Of a stretch of DNA of 64,000 nt, positions 22,711 to 35,700 are shown piece after piece. Position 1 is the first letter of the stretch; the number at the start of each line of letters is the position of its first letter. The translations under genes and the position numbers were made by a program. Source of the DNA: Heligmosomoides polygyrus polygyrus (Eukaryota; Nematoda; Chromadorea; Rhabditida; Heligmosomidae); contig OX377202.1 in the NCBI GenBank assembly GCA_947396885.1, forward strand, positions 11,284,001-11,348,000. The letters are read 5' to 3'. The notes beneath the pieces are model-generated. The model worked only from the letters and a program-made list of their open reading frames with translations. It was not told the DNA's origin and searched no databases.

Positions 22711-23617
22711 CATAGCTACCATTAACAATTCATAATGGACTGCCCCCCCCCTCGATTGGGATTGCACCGCGTTTTCTTTCGAGAGCTATAAAATAATGCG
22801 CCCTAAATTACCTGGAGAGGAAGATTGGAATTACAATACCTGGGGTAGTCTTAACAGGATCAAAAATGTTTTAAGACGACCTCATAAGAAGAATTAGAGA
22901 AGACTTTCCTTACAACCTAACAGAATTAAGAATCCGTGTCCATCGATCATCGAGGCTGACGAGCTTTCGCTTGCCTCAGTTCAAAACCACTGGAGAAGGA
23001 GGAAATCAACGTCAAAGAGGAGATGAGTACGAAAAGAGCAGAATGATCAATCTGTACGGATAGAAGCTTAAATGCTCTATAGATGGGGAGCCTGATGAAT
23101 TCTTCGTTCGCGTGTTCTGCCCCGCCCCAGCAGGCTTCTCACTGAGAACTGACATGTGGAACAAAGCTTCTAGTTTATTTGTTGACAAAATATATACAAA
23201 AATTGAGGAAAATTACTAGCGAGACATTAAATACATGAAACCCGAACAATCACAGACGCGAAGTGTCGATGGAAGATGAAGATCACACAGGGAATTGTAA
23301 GCCATCCTTCTCACTGTTTTAGCCATCCATAATGCTAAAGTCGTCCTCTACTTCGCTCTTCGGTTTATTCGCAGTCAGGGAAGTCACTAAAGTATTCCAC
23401 GTTTTAAAAGGCATTAGTGTGAGCCATTAAAATTATGATATTGTGAAAGTATTTGGGCAGACCAAAATTGGGACTATCAATTCAAATAGCATTGAAAATC
23501 AAGGGTGAGAATTGAAGGATTCTAAAGAATGAGAAAAGGATACACATACTATGTCTGGTAAGACTGAACACTCTTTATCTCAAGCTAGGCAAATGTAGAG
23601 CACTTACAGCAAGTTCT
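22711..23617. other. 3' flank of the SLC10-like gene
   Basis: No second gene is seen. The part next to 23618 is the likely 3' untranslated region of the minus-strand gene. Confidence 0.4.
23364..23369 (-). terminator. Candidate polyadenylation signal of the SLC10-like gene
   Basis: AATAAA on the minus strand, about 250 nt after the stop codon at 23618. It is a reasonable distance, but use is unproven. Confidence 0.4.
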
Positions 23618-23740
23618 CTACCAGGCGCTCTTCATCTCCTGAGCGCTGTCTTTCTTCAAGTCCAAATCCGACGAAGTGGAGAGCTGAGTGCTGATAGTTG
23701 TAGTGGACATGCCAGCCACTTTACCTTCCAAGTCGTCTAC
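23618..23740 (-). CDS. SLC10-like exon 13 (C-terminus)
   Basis: Acceptor AAAGTTTAG, 40 codons and a [13 protein letters not shown], then an S/T-rich [13 protein letters not shown], ending SAQEMKSAW. It is less conserved but in the right phase and place. Confidence 0.8.
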   Translation of the reverse strand, partial: VDDLEGKVAGMSTTTISTQLSTSSDLDLKKDSAQEMKSAW

Positions 23741-26700
23741 CTAAACTTTCACGTTGTGATTTTAGAGTAGGGTTAGGACTTGTCACACATGTCGCATTGT
23801 GACTCTTATGAAGAAGCTTCTCTGGACCTTAAGCGGAATTTATGCAGCGGTTGTCGGATAGCGCTGCGTCATGAAATCTACCAGTATCGATTAGTCAGCG
23901 CAGGTAGTCGATATTGGTAGCTTTATTAACGCCGTGTCGCTTCAACGCCGCAATATAAATCCCCCTTAGGCAACGCTATATGGTCTAAGGCTCGTTTATA
24001 CTTCCATCGCCGCGCGACGCGATGACACGTGTAGAGGTCAAATTGATTGAACGCGTCGCTCTCGAAGCCGGCGCGATGCGATTCACCGCGGTGGATCCGG
24101 GACGGCATTGCTGCTCCAATTGACCTTTGCAGTGGACCCACTCGCTGGTTGCTCGGAGTGCTCATCGTCACACGCGATAGGACGCATTCCTTCGTTCGAA
24201 ACGCGTCGCCCCTCGATGAAGGTATAAATGGGGCCTAAAGTCTCGTTCATACTTCCGACGCCAAGCGAAGCGACGGCATATAAAAAGCCATATTGATTTA
24301 TTGCGTCGCTCAATCAATATGGCCACAACACGTGGCATCGCGTCGTCCGGCGTCGAAGTGTAAACGAGGCCTAAGGCATACTTTGTCTTTGCATCACTCA
24401 CGCGGCATGGATATTGATTTTTCGCGCAGCACGGCACTACGGTCCCAAGCTCGCTCGGTCCATCTGCGCCGCGTGTGTTGTGTGAATGCACACAACACAC
24501 TGAATTCGACGGCGTCGTCCAAAAATCGCCCTCCAACTGCATTCCCCGATCAGCGGGAGTCCGCAGCTGGGTACTGCGCTCTTCGAGCGCAGAACTAGGT
24601 TCGGGAAGGGACTACAGGGTATGTGCGATCCAAGCTGCGGGTGTGGAGACTGCTTTCGCCGCTTAGGGGGAGTCCGCAGCTGGATTCTGCGCTCTTCGAG
24701 CGCAGATTCAGGCTAGGGAAGGGACTCCAGGGTGGGTGCGATCCAAGCTGGTCGTGTGGAAACCGCTTTCGTCGCTCAGGGGGAAGTCTGCAGCCGGATA
24801 CTGCAGAAGCATACAGCTGGGAAATGAGCAGACCACGCCTGAAAATTGTGTAGACGTTAAAATCCCTGAACCTCATCCAGCCAGTTGAATGAAATGCAAA
24901 AACACCACCATGCTTAGGAATCGAACCTCCGACCTCCAAGCCTCAACCCGCCCCTCTACCCACTGCGCCACGACAAGTCTGGCAGCCAGTCCACCGCGGG
25001 CACACAAGAGACCAATGCGCATCGATCGAATGCCAACGTCGGCGCTAACGCAGCTCACGTGTGCTGAGGTGCATTTCTAGGGCGGTGTCGTCAAATGCGG
25101 TGTTTGTGTGCATTCACACAACACACGCGGTGCAGCTGGGCCGAGCGAGTTTGGGATCTTACACAGCGCGGCAGCGTTGCACTGCATTTACTATTCGCTA
25201 CTATTCGTCATCGGGCGATTGAGATCAAAATATGGGGTCGCGCCCTGAGGCGACGGGAGTATAAAATCTCCATAAAATTAGTCCGTACCTGCTTGACGAC
25301 GTTGCGTTTGCAGCACTTCTTGTATATCCGAGATATCAACCAGACAATCACCAGCGGCTTGTCGGTCATAATCGCTGTGACGAAGATGATCGTCACCGCA
25401 ATGTCAGACTCAGGTTCCGGCAAGCACCAGTACATCAGAAGGAACGCGATTCCTTTAAATATTCTTAGAAATTATAGCAATAAAGACAAAAATCGAACGG
25501 TTAAAGATGTTCTGCATTTCTAAGGAAGTTAGAGCGTAAATTCTCAAAGAAAAATTTTCAAAGTTTACAATTACTCTCAATAAAGACCGTCCATGTCGAG
25601 AATGTGGGCAGCGTTAGGATGTGGGAGCGCGCCAGCAGTTCGAAGTCAAACAAAGCACACGCTAGTCCATCAGAGTACTCGATGTAGCTTGATAGGCTGG
25701 CGCGTTTTCACCTTCTATTGTTGCCCACATTCGCGACAGGGACCAGAAAGACTCACCTATGTTCTGGATGCCGGTCTCAATAGCGATCGTGAGGCAGTCC
25801 TTGAAATTTTGTCGCAGAAGCGTAGCCACGGAGAAGGCGGTAATGTACCTTAAGTTGGATTAATTGATGGCCACACTCTGAAGCCACATGTTTAATAATG
25901 CGATCTGGAGGACAGAAATTTCGTAAACTATCTAGGCGATGTTAGGGACACATTTGAAGTAGAATTCGCAGACGTTTAGGTGCCCTTACTCAGAAATCTT
26001 CATTGTTCCATCTTTTCACATCAAATTGGACTATATTCAATCGATTTAGACATTTTTCAAATCAAAACAACGCCTTTTAGATAAAATCTCCGAGACGGAT
26101 AGAATTGCTTTTTGTCCAAGGGAAATTTACTGTCGCGAATGCGGTAGCTCGCTCTATATTTTTAAACTCCGCGCACGCTATCGATCCGCTGGGCTCAGTT
26201 CATACTTCGTAGTCGCCTCGAGCGGCTGCATGGGCGCGGTTCTGGGCGCCGGCCTCGTGCGGTCTCCAAACCTTCTCGGAGCCTTGTCACTCCCTCAATA
26301 ACAATACAGTCGGCTGCATTACAGGAAGGCAGCGAGCGCCGATAAGAGATCGCCTGAGCCTTGAAGAGCCAGTACAGCCTAACATCAGCTGGCACGGTCC
26401 CATTATCGCCTCATATATAAACCTCATGACATCTACTATATTCTTGCTGGTATTTCTGCCATTGTGTGTTATTTGATGTGATAAATCGTGTGGTGCTACG
26501 CTTTGCAGTTCAGGACAAGTAGACAGAGAGTTGTTACTAAGGCATATGTTATACTCCCGCGGGAGTACCCGCGGAAGGGCAGGAATCCCGCCAAAATCCC
26601 TCACCTCGCCAATCGCCGCGCCCCGCCACGCCCGCCGTCCGCGGTGCACCCGTAGTCCGCGGACGTTCCGCGGATGCTCCCGCGGGAGTATATAGGCCCA

Positions 26701-29700
26701 TGCACACTTCTGCGACACCGCGGCGCGGCAAGTGGGCGACGGCTACCTCCGCGAAATCCGGCTGTCGCGGCGCGGTCGCATTAGAGCATCGTTATGCCCA
26801 ACGGGACCGACGTCCCCGTGCATGCCGCGCCGCCAGGAATGATTTGAACCATTCCAGCCTGCGGTACTCAGCGCGGCGTCGCCTGTGATAGCCGCCGCGA
26901 CAGCCGAAAGAGTGTGCATGCCCCCACCTGTCGCAGTGTCGCGCCGCGGCCGTCGCAGCCCTATGCTTCATCTGGCCGCGTCGCGCTGTCGCAGAAGTGT
27001 GCATGGGCCTTAACACAGGCCTAATTCCTGTTCTGGCCCACACGTAAAAGTGCGAGGACAAGTTGGTCATGTGTGGAAGGATGTGTCGGTTGTATTGTTG
27101 TTGGTTGATTATGCTAGGGTTTGCCTCCCTACAATACAGACTGGGTCAACAGCTACGGCTCGTAGTGCCCACGACTGACGTGTCCATTCAGGTGGGCTTT
27201 CTGGGTCAGAAGGTTACTACGCGGGTCTCCATCTGCCGGAGAGGGGGCGTGGCCTATCTGCATCTTGGGGTTTCTACCTTCCCCGGGGTTTGGTGTTCTA
27301 TAGTTGCCTCGTATGCCCACGGATGTTCCCTTGCGAAAGGAGCCACCGATTCGCAACATTTAATACGTTCTTTGAATCTTTTATAATTACCTGCCCGAAT
27401 AAGTGTCTGGCATGTTATAAAAAACTTAAAGGAAAAATAATGGTTTGAAATTTATTCTAAAGTGCAGAAAGTCTGAGTATTATTAAAAGAATAGCGCGCC
27501 ATGAGTTCATCTAGTTCGTCGTGATTTTCATTTTATTGACATTGAAAGTAATGACTATTTGAAACAAAAAAGGAAGGATACGGATACGGGGGGTTTTCTA
27601 CACATGATTTTTTCTTGAATCGACGAGTGTATAACACCACGCAAACAAAATCTTTGTAATCGATCAAATGAAATTGTGATATCCTGACGATTGCATGGCA
27701 CTATCTCTTTTTGGCAATAAATATGCTACTTTCTTGCGCCTAAAAATAAGCTTTGAATCATTATTTTTACTAGAGAAAATATAAATTTAACGAAATTTCA
27801 AACAGTGTGTATTCACTTATTGGGTCAAGCGGATTTTAAAAATTTCAAAGAAAACTATACTAAGTTTTCCTTAAGCGAATGTTGAGCTGGATTCTAACCA
27901 ATTTTCAGGAACTCTGGTTTAATCTGAAGGACACGAGTTGTAAGTGAAAAACGTAATAGTCTTATTTACTTTCAAAAGCGTGAAGTTTATTTAGTAGAGT
28001 GAGAGGAGTGTCCAATTTGACATGAAAAAATTTTAATTGAAAAGAATTCAATTTGATTTTTTGAATGCCCAACCTAATTTGAAACAATTTGAAGAAAAAA
28101 TTTTACGAAAGCCATCGAGTAACAAATGACCTACCCAAGCCATGGAAGGGCGCAGCCGCAGATGACAATTGGCCATGTGATTAGCCAGAACATGTAGTAG
28201 TTGGAATAGATGGCAAACACCGAGATCACGATAGTAGCCGCCCATGAGACTCTCTAAATATCAAGAAATTACGTAATAAAACAATGCAATACTCTGCTCT
28301 CGAATTGAAAAAGGAAACCAAATTCGGGCACTGATCTTTAATGTGGCCCATATGGGAGGTGAAAGGGTATAATCAGCAGAACAATCAGGCCCAATCGAAT
28401 GGATGGGCAACTCGGTGCCCAGACTGCTTGAGATTAGCTGGCGGGTTCCTCCTCCACATGTAGGCCACATTTACGACAAGCGCTCAGTTTCGTCAAGGCA
28501 CTAACCTTGATCCAAATCCGAATGTGAGCGATGTACTGCGGCCGATAGTAGGTGAGAATGACACCGATGCTGGTCGGTATCGAGAGACCGATCAGACCCT
28601 GTAACAGAGACAAAGATGCAGCCATGATTAACACGTTGACGACCGCGCAATTTTCGCGCGTGTGACACGATATTTCGTCACCTTAGCTTAGCATAAATTG
28701 AATTTTCAAGATGCACACCACGAATCTCATATCCGCTCCCAAAACTTTGATGTTGTTTTTGAAATATTCCCTAGATCTTCTCTTTTCCGCAATGAGCTTC
28801 TCTCCATTTTGATGGTCTAATTAAAAATAATTGTTTTTGATGTGGAACATAAGCCGAAAAATTCTTAGAATTGCCATCAGAAATCGCAACCGACCGCAAG
28901 GAATCTAAATAAGAGGATTAAGACAGAATGCAGTGGATAAGGATAAAGGATAAAGGACGGCGTTACTCAATCCCTTCTGGGATGCGCCAGCGCATTCTAC
29001 TTCTACGGGATGTCGTGGAGGCGATATGAATGCGTATTTGGCCATACAATGACTTGCGGTGGCCATCCGATAAACAAGTCAGCGCTTTATCCTTCCCAGA
29101 CACGTCTGGTACCAATTCACCGACCCCGGAGGGATGGAAGGCTTGGTTGGCCTGGGCGCGAAATCCGAACCAGGAACCTGGTATCGGGTGCACGCGACAG
29201 TCGCGCCTCCTCCGACTGCGCTACACGCTAAATAGAAATGCAGTGGATACAACAAATTATATTGTTTAGATTGCTTGCACACAACTCGTAGCTGTTGGCC
29301 GTCGATTAAAATTGTCTTCTGTCTGGAATTTATTTGTGAGGTTGATCTCCCTAGTGACGCTAGATAGCATCCAAGTAGTTGAAGTTTGTAATCATGCCTG
29401 TTTGTTACCTTTATTGAATGAAGTCTCAGAAATAACTCTGAAATTCAATGGGTAGCTTGTCGATGTCATAACAAGTTGCCTAAGATATATTCCCACTCGG
29501 TAGACTGGGAGTACATGTAAGGCGATTCGAGGCCGCCTTAAGTCTCGCCCCGTCCCTTCGGGCAGTCTGGCTGGCTGCCCGGAGTACCCCGCCCGCACGA
29601 CAGAGCCTGACTAGCTACCCGTGTTGTATTCCAGTCAAACACAGCAGCACTAAAGGGCCTCATTCCCCTGACCCCGAAAGAGCCCCCATTTCTGCAGCGA

Positions 29701-32700
29701 TGGGAAGGACGAGTACGGAGAGGCTGCTAAAATCTCAGGGCCTAACCAGGCTGCGCAAATTGAGAAGGACTAGGATGACGATCTGTACTTACAACGCCCG
29801 CACGCTTGCATCGGAAGCATCCGTCGAGGACCTGATGATGCAAGCCAGGAAGATCAAGTACGACGTCATCGGACTGACCGAGACGAGAAGACACCACCCC
29901 CTGCACGCCGTCTACGACTCCGGAGAAGAACTGTTCCTCGGAACATGCGACAGCAGGGGAGTAGGCGGCGTTGGTGTCCTCGTCAACACGCACTTGACCA
30001 TGAACATCGATTCGTACGAGTCTCTGACAAGCCGAATCGGACGTCTGCGACTGAAGCGATGTGGCTCCGTGCCAGCCTTGACTGTGTTCGTCGCGTATGC
30101 CCCAACATCCGACTACGACGACGAAGACGTCGAGGCCTTCTACGTGGAGCTTGAGAAGTTCTATAAGGAAGATCACACCTTCTACAAGGTGATCGTCGGC
30201 GACTTCAACGCCAAGATCGGGCCACGAAGGTCGCCGGAAGAACTTCACATCGGAACCCACGGTTTGGAGTGGAACGAGCAAGGTGAAAGGCTGTCTGAGT
30301 TTATCATGTCGACCAAGACCATCCATGGAAACTCGCAGTTCCAGAAGCCTCCCTCCCTACGATGGACCTGGGAATCCCCCGGTGGCCAGTTCCACAACGA
30401 GATCGACCACATCATCTTCAATCGCAAGTATTGCCTGACCGATGTCTCCGTTGTCCCCAAGTTCAACACGGGATCGGACCACCGCCTCCTTCGCGCGAGG
30501 TTCCGCTTTTCGCGTCAAGGAGAGAAGGCCGCGAAGTTCAAGAAGAGGAATCCCAGAACGACCATCAACTGGGATCTCTACACCTCTCTTGTCGGCCTTT
30601 GGGAAGATGCCGTCATGGACAACGTCGACGAGGAATACGATCGCTTCGTGCACCATCTCCACGATAGTGCTAAGGGAGCCGAGAGCTTGAAGACCACCAA
30701 GAGACGCCTGTCTCCGGAAACTCTCGAGCTGATACGCCAGCGTGGAGCAGCACGAGCGTGAGGCAACTACCAACTGACGTCCGAGCTTGCAAAGCTATGC
30801 AGAGCGGCGATAAAGGAAGATCTCAAGGAGAGAAGGGCGGAAGTGTTGGCTGAAGCAGCAGAGGCAGGGCTGAGCATTCGCAATGCCCGCCGGAACTTCG
30901 CCAACTTCAAGACCAAGATGACCGCTCTCCGACGTCCTGACGGAACCATCACCTCTTCCAGAAGGACCATGGAGAAAGTCATCCACGACTTCTACTCCGA
31001 TCTCTTCGATAGCCACGTCCACCTGCCCCCATGCGATCTTCCGCAGGATGGATACGTCGTTCCCTCTGTTCTCCCTTCCGAGATCCGACACGCCATCTCG
31101 TCGGTGAAGAAACGTACAGCACCCGGTTCTGACAGGATCAGAGCTGAACACCTGAAGAACCTCCCGCCAGCGCTCATCAACACCCTGGCGCGGCTCTTCA
31201 CACGCTACCTGTCCGAATGCAAGGTTCCATCTCAGTGGAAGACCAGCAAGACCGTTTTGCTGTACAAGAAGGGAGACGTGCACGACATTGGCAACTATCG
31301 CCCGATCTGCCTGTTGTCCGTAGTCTACAAGCTGTTCACTCGAGTCATCCTGAATAGGATTAGTAGAACGCTGGACGAAGGACAGCCATGCGAACAAGCA
31401 GGATTTCGGAGAGGATTCAGCACGATCGACCACATACACACCATTACGAAGCTCATCGAAGTGTCGCGAGAGTACAAGCTGCCGCTGTGCCTTACGTTCA
31501 TCGACCTGAAGAAGGCATTCGACTCCGTCGAGACTGAAGCGGTCATGGAAGCCCTGCTCACCCAGGGCGTTCCTACTCAGTACATCAGAGTCCTTCGAGA
31601 GCTGTACAGTGGATTCACGACCAAGATCTCACCATTCTACAACGACGTCGTCATTGACGTGAAGAGAGGGGTTCGACAAGGGAATACCATATCCCCGAAG
31701 CTCTTCAGCGCCACCCTCGAAAACGTCATGCGCGAACTAGAATGGGAAGACATGGGAGTGAAGGTCGACGGCCGGCAACTGCACCATCTTCGCTTCGCTG
31801 ACGACATCGTGCTCATAACCCCGAGCATCAGTCAGGCGGAACGAATGCTGGCCGACTTCGATCGTGTATGTGGAAGCGTTGGACTGCAGCTGAATCTTAC
31901 GAAGACGATGTTCATGAAGAACGGATGGGTTTCTGATGCCCCATTCTCGCTCAACGGAACGAACATCTCCGAATGCTCCAGCTATGTGTATCTGGGTCGC
32001 GAAGTCAACATGGCCAACGACCTAGCACCAGAGCTGAGCAGGAGGAAACGGGCGGCTTGGGGAGCTTTCAAGAGCGTCGAAGAAGTCGTGAAGAAAACGA
32101 AGAACGTCCGACTCCGTGCCCACCTATTCGACTCCACTGTTCTTCCTGCCCTAACATACGCCTCAGAGACCTGGGCTATACGAAAGCAGGATGAACACGC
32201 GATCAGCGTCGCGCAGCGTGGAATCGAGAGGACGATGCTCGGAGTGACACGACTCACGCAAGTGAGAGAAGGCCTCCGGAGTTCCGAGCTTCGCCGACGT
32301 TCGAAGATCAGAGACGCTGTCGCATGGGCCAAGTCGTCGAAAATTAGGTGGGCCGGCCACGTAATGCGATTCGCAGACACCCGCTGGACGAGAGCCGTCA
32401 CAGATTGGATTCCGCGGGATGTCAAAAGAACACCAGGACGCCCACCAACGCGTTGGTCGGACTTCTTCGTGAAAGCCCTGAACGACCGATATGACGCTCT
32501 TCGTGTCCCTCGAGCGAGGAGGATCCATTGGACCACTCTGGCACGCGACAGGGACGAATGGAGACGCTGCTGGCGCCCGCTCGGGCAAGTCGATGATCAA
32601 CGGGACGACAGGTGATACAGGTGATATTCCCATGTAGCCATGCCAATCGTAAGTTATTATAATCGAGCGAAATTTGAGAAGGAGATATCAGATTCGTGAC

Positions 32701-35700
32701 CATCACCTCAAAGAACCCCACTCAGGGAGTTTGGACATAGGTGGTGACAGCACTGGTTATCGATAGGGGTGGAAACTAGTCGTAACATACCAAACGGACA
32801 TCGCCACTGTGTTCAGCATCTCAAATAATGTTCCTAGGCAAAGTTTGGATGAAGGTAATGTTACTCTGACCGAAATAATACTGTCGCGCACCATTGTGCG
32901 ACAAGGTCCCGTGAGACAGACTGGCTGTCGCGCACCATTGCGCGACATTGTCGTCAGCGTGTTAATGTTCATTAGATAGAGAAAAATATGAAAGGCTGCA
33001 TTACTAAGTCCTTCATATGCACCGAAACAGTTGTCATATTCACCTTGCTTTCATCCATTCTGCCTCTCTCCATATGATAATGAGTTTGATCTGCTACGAT
33101 TTTTTCCGAATTGAACAAAATTTTTTGCTAAATCGAGGAATGAGATCGAGTCATTATGTTTCTATTATTGTTATGAGCGTTGATTCGTTCGACTAGAGCG
33201 CACCTATGAGCGTAGTAAATATTTCATTAATTAATTTTGATTGTTTATAGCATAGCGCGTCGTGGGATGGATTCATTAACGCCGTACATCATCCTTTCTG
33301 AGTTCATATAAGGATAAAGGATAAAGGACGGCGTTACCCAATCCTTTTGGGATGCGCCAGCGCATTCTACTTCTACGGGATGTCGTGGAGGCGACTTGAA
33401 TGCGTATTTGGAGATACAATGACTTGCGGTGGCCAGCCGATGAACAAGTCAGCGCTTTATCCTTCCCAGACAAGTCTGGTACCAATTCACCGACCCCGGA
33501 GGGATGGAACACTTCGTTGGCCTGGTCGGGAAATCCGAACTAGGAGCTTGGTATCGCGTGCACGCCAGAGCCGGCGCCTCCTCCGACTGCGCTACACACG
33601 CCCTATGAGTACATGTACTCAGTCTATACAAGCTGAACTGAGCTCCTAAGCCGACTTACCTCGATAATTCTCACGAATGGAATTTGAACATGAGCGTCTG
33701 AGAAGTGCCTTCCGACCGTTGACATCCATAACGGCATCATAACTGCAATTAAGCAGATAGATCTTCTGAAGTGAATCATCCGCTCACAAATAAGGAAGCT
33801 CTACTCGAGCTTGCAAGCGGCATAGCCTTCAGCTGTAAGTCTACAAGAAGTTTAACGAACATCCCCACGGGAATCGGCAGTTCTAATAATTCTATTCTCT
33901 AACGGAAAAATATTTTTCTATTTCTATTTCTATTTCTATTTATTACGCAGCACAAGGCACACGTCAGATAAAACGAATTCAATATAAACATCAACACAAT
34001 AGATACAAAAACAAGCAAGAACAATCAAATTATCTACGGGTTACTCAAAAACGTAATAGCCGCTTCCCTGCTATCCGCCTACAGGCCGGGAGACAAGAAG
34101 GAATTGGTGCCACGTCGAGTTCGAGAGATAGGTGTTCGGACCCGGCACTACATGTAAACATGTGCAGCCGAATACTTGACCTAGGAACTCGATACCTAAT
34201 TTTCACCGAGCCGCTCTTAATTCTGGATTCAAAAACATTGTAAAATTCGGAGGGATCGATTGCACACAAAAGGCTCCCTTAAGGCCTCCGCACACCTTAG
34301 CGGCAAACGGCGAACGGCAAAACTCGTAAAGCACTTCGTTTAGACCTATATTATACTTCGACGACGCTGTTGTCGACGACGTCGGCGACAGTGTCGAGCG
34401 GGTGCTATGCCGTGCGTATCAAACCGCGCAACACTGTCGCCGACGTCGCTGCAACAGCGTCGCCGAAGTGTAACATAGGCCTTACGCACACTCAGGTCTG
34501 GTGACGGCACGCAGAGGCAACAGGAGACGGTGAGGATGTATGAAATCCCACAGGAGCGGAAAGAACCAGACTACAGCACTGACGGTCTTAATCATTGCAT
34601 GACAGCTATCGTAATCAAATCGCAACTTACATAAAGCTGCAAGTGTCTGCGTGAAGGTCATCGAAATCGATAGATCGAGGTTTCCTCCAAATATGATGGT
34701 CCAGAACGAACTCTTTCCTCCACCGGGACAGGTAGACACGGCGAACAACGCCATCTTCAGTGAAGTCGCATCGGCCGGTAGACCGTACTCCGCGAGTAGA
34801 AATCCAAGCTGAAAATGGTAATATAAAATAAGGGAACCATGGACTTAGGTAGACCAGCACGTAGCCCTCTCTCTGCAGGTTAGGTGAATGCTTCTTGCGA
34901 AACCAAAATTGCATACTATAGAACAACATTGCTAGCGGCATACTTGAAGAAACGATAAAAATAAGCATTAAAAAATTTCAAAAACAAAGTTATTTAGGAA
35001 AATCCTTTCAGCTCAAATTCAAAAAAAAAATTCCAAAATTTTTCCCAAATTGTCGCATGATTATGCACATTGAACGCAGCCACGTATTATTAACGCGTAA
35101 GGCCTTATTTAGTGTGCACGCGACGCGATGCATGTGTAGTGTCCAAATTGATCGAGCGACGCGATTGATCAATTCGTCCACTACACATGGAGTCGCGTCG
35201 CGCGTCGCGCGCACACTAAACAAGGCCTAAGCCCTAGTTTATACTTGCGCCGCTGCGCGTCACGGCACGATGATCGAGATAGATATCGACCGGGCGGCGC
35301 GAAAAATCGATATCTATGACAGTCGTGGTGCCGCGCCGCGTGGCGGCGCAAGTGTAAAATAGGGCTAAGGCCTATAGGCCCATGCACACTTCTGCGACAC
35401 CGCGGCGCGGCAAGTGGGGAGACGGGTACCTCCGCGAAATCTGGCGGTCGCGGCGCGGGCGCGTTAAAGCACCGTTTTGGGCAACGGGACCGACGTCCCC
35501 GTGGATGCCGCGCAGCCAGGAATGGTTTGAACCATTCCAGCCTGCGGCACTCAGAGCGGCGTCGTCTGCGATAGCCGGCGCGACAGTCGCAAGAGTGTGC
35601 ATGCCCCCTCCCTGCGGCACGTGTCGCTGTGCCGCGCCGCGACCGTCGCGGCCCTATGCTTCATCATGACCGCTTCGCGCTGTCGCAGTAGTGTGCATGG

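Larger units (their letters stand above)
24417..25193. repeat. Inverted-repeat element with ~75-bp arms, intron 12
   Basis: The arm CGCGCAGCACGGCACTACGG...GTGTTGTGTGAATGCACAC (24424-24502) is inverted at 25097-25178. The loop carries a 113-bp tandem repeat and a tRNA-like segment. Confidence 0.65.

Noticed and set aside
29742..30773. Long minus-strand frames opposite the LINE
   Set aside because: Antisense shadows of the RTE reading frame.
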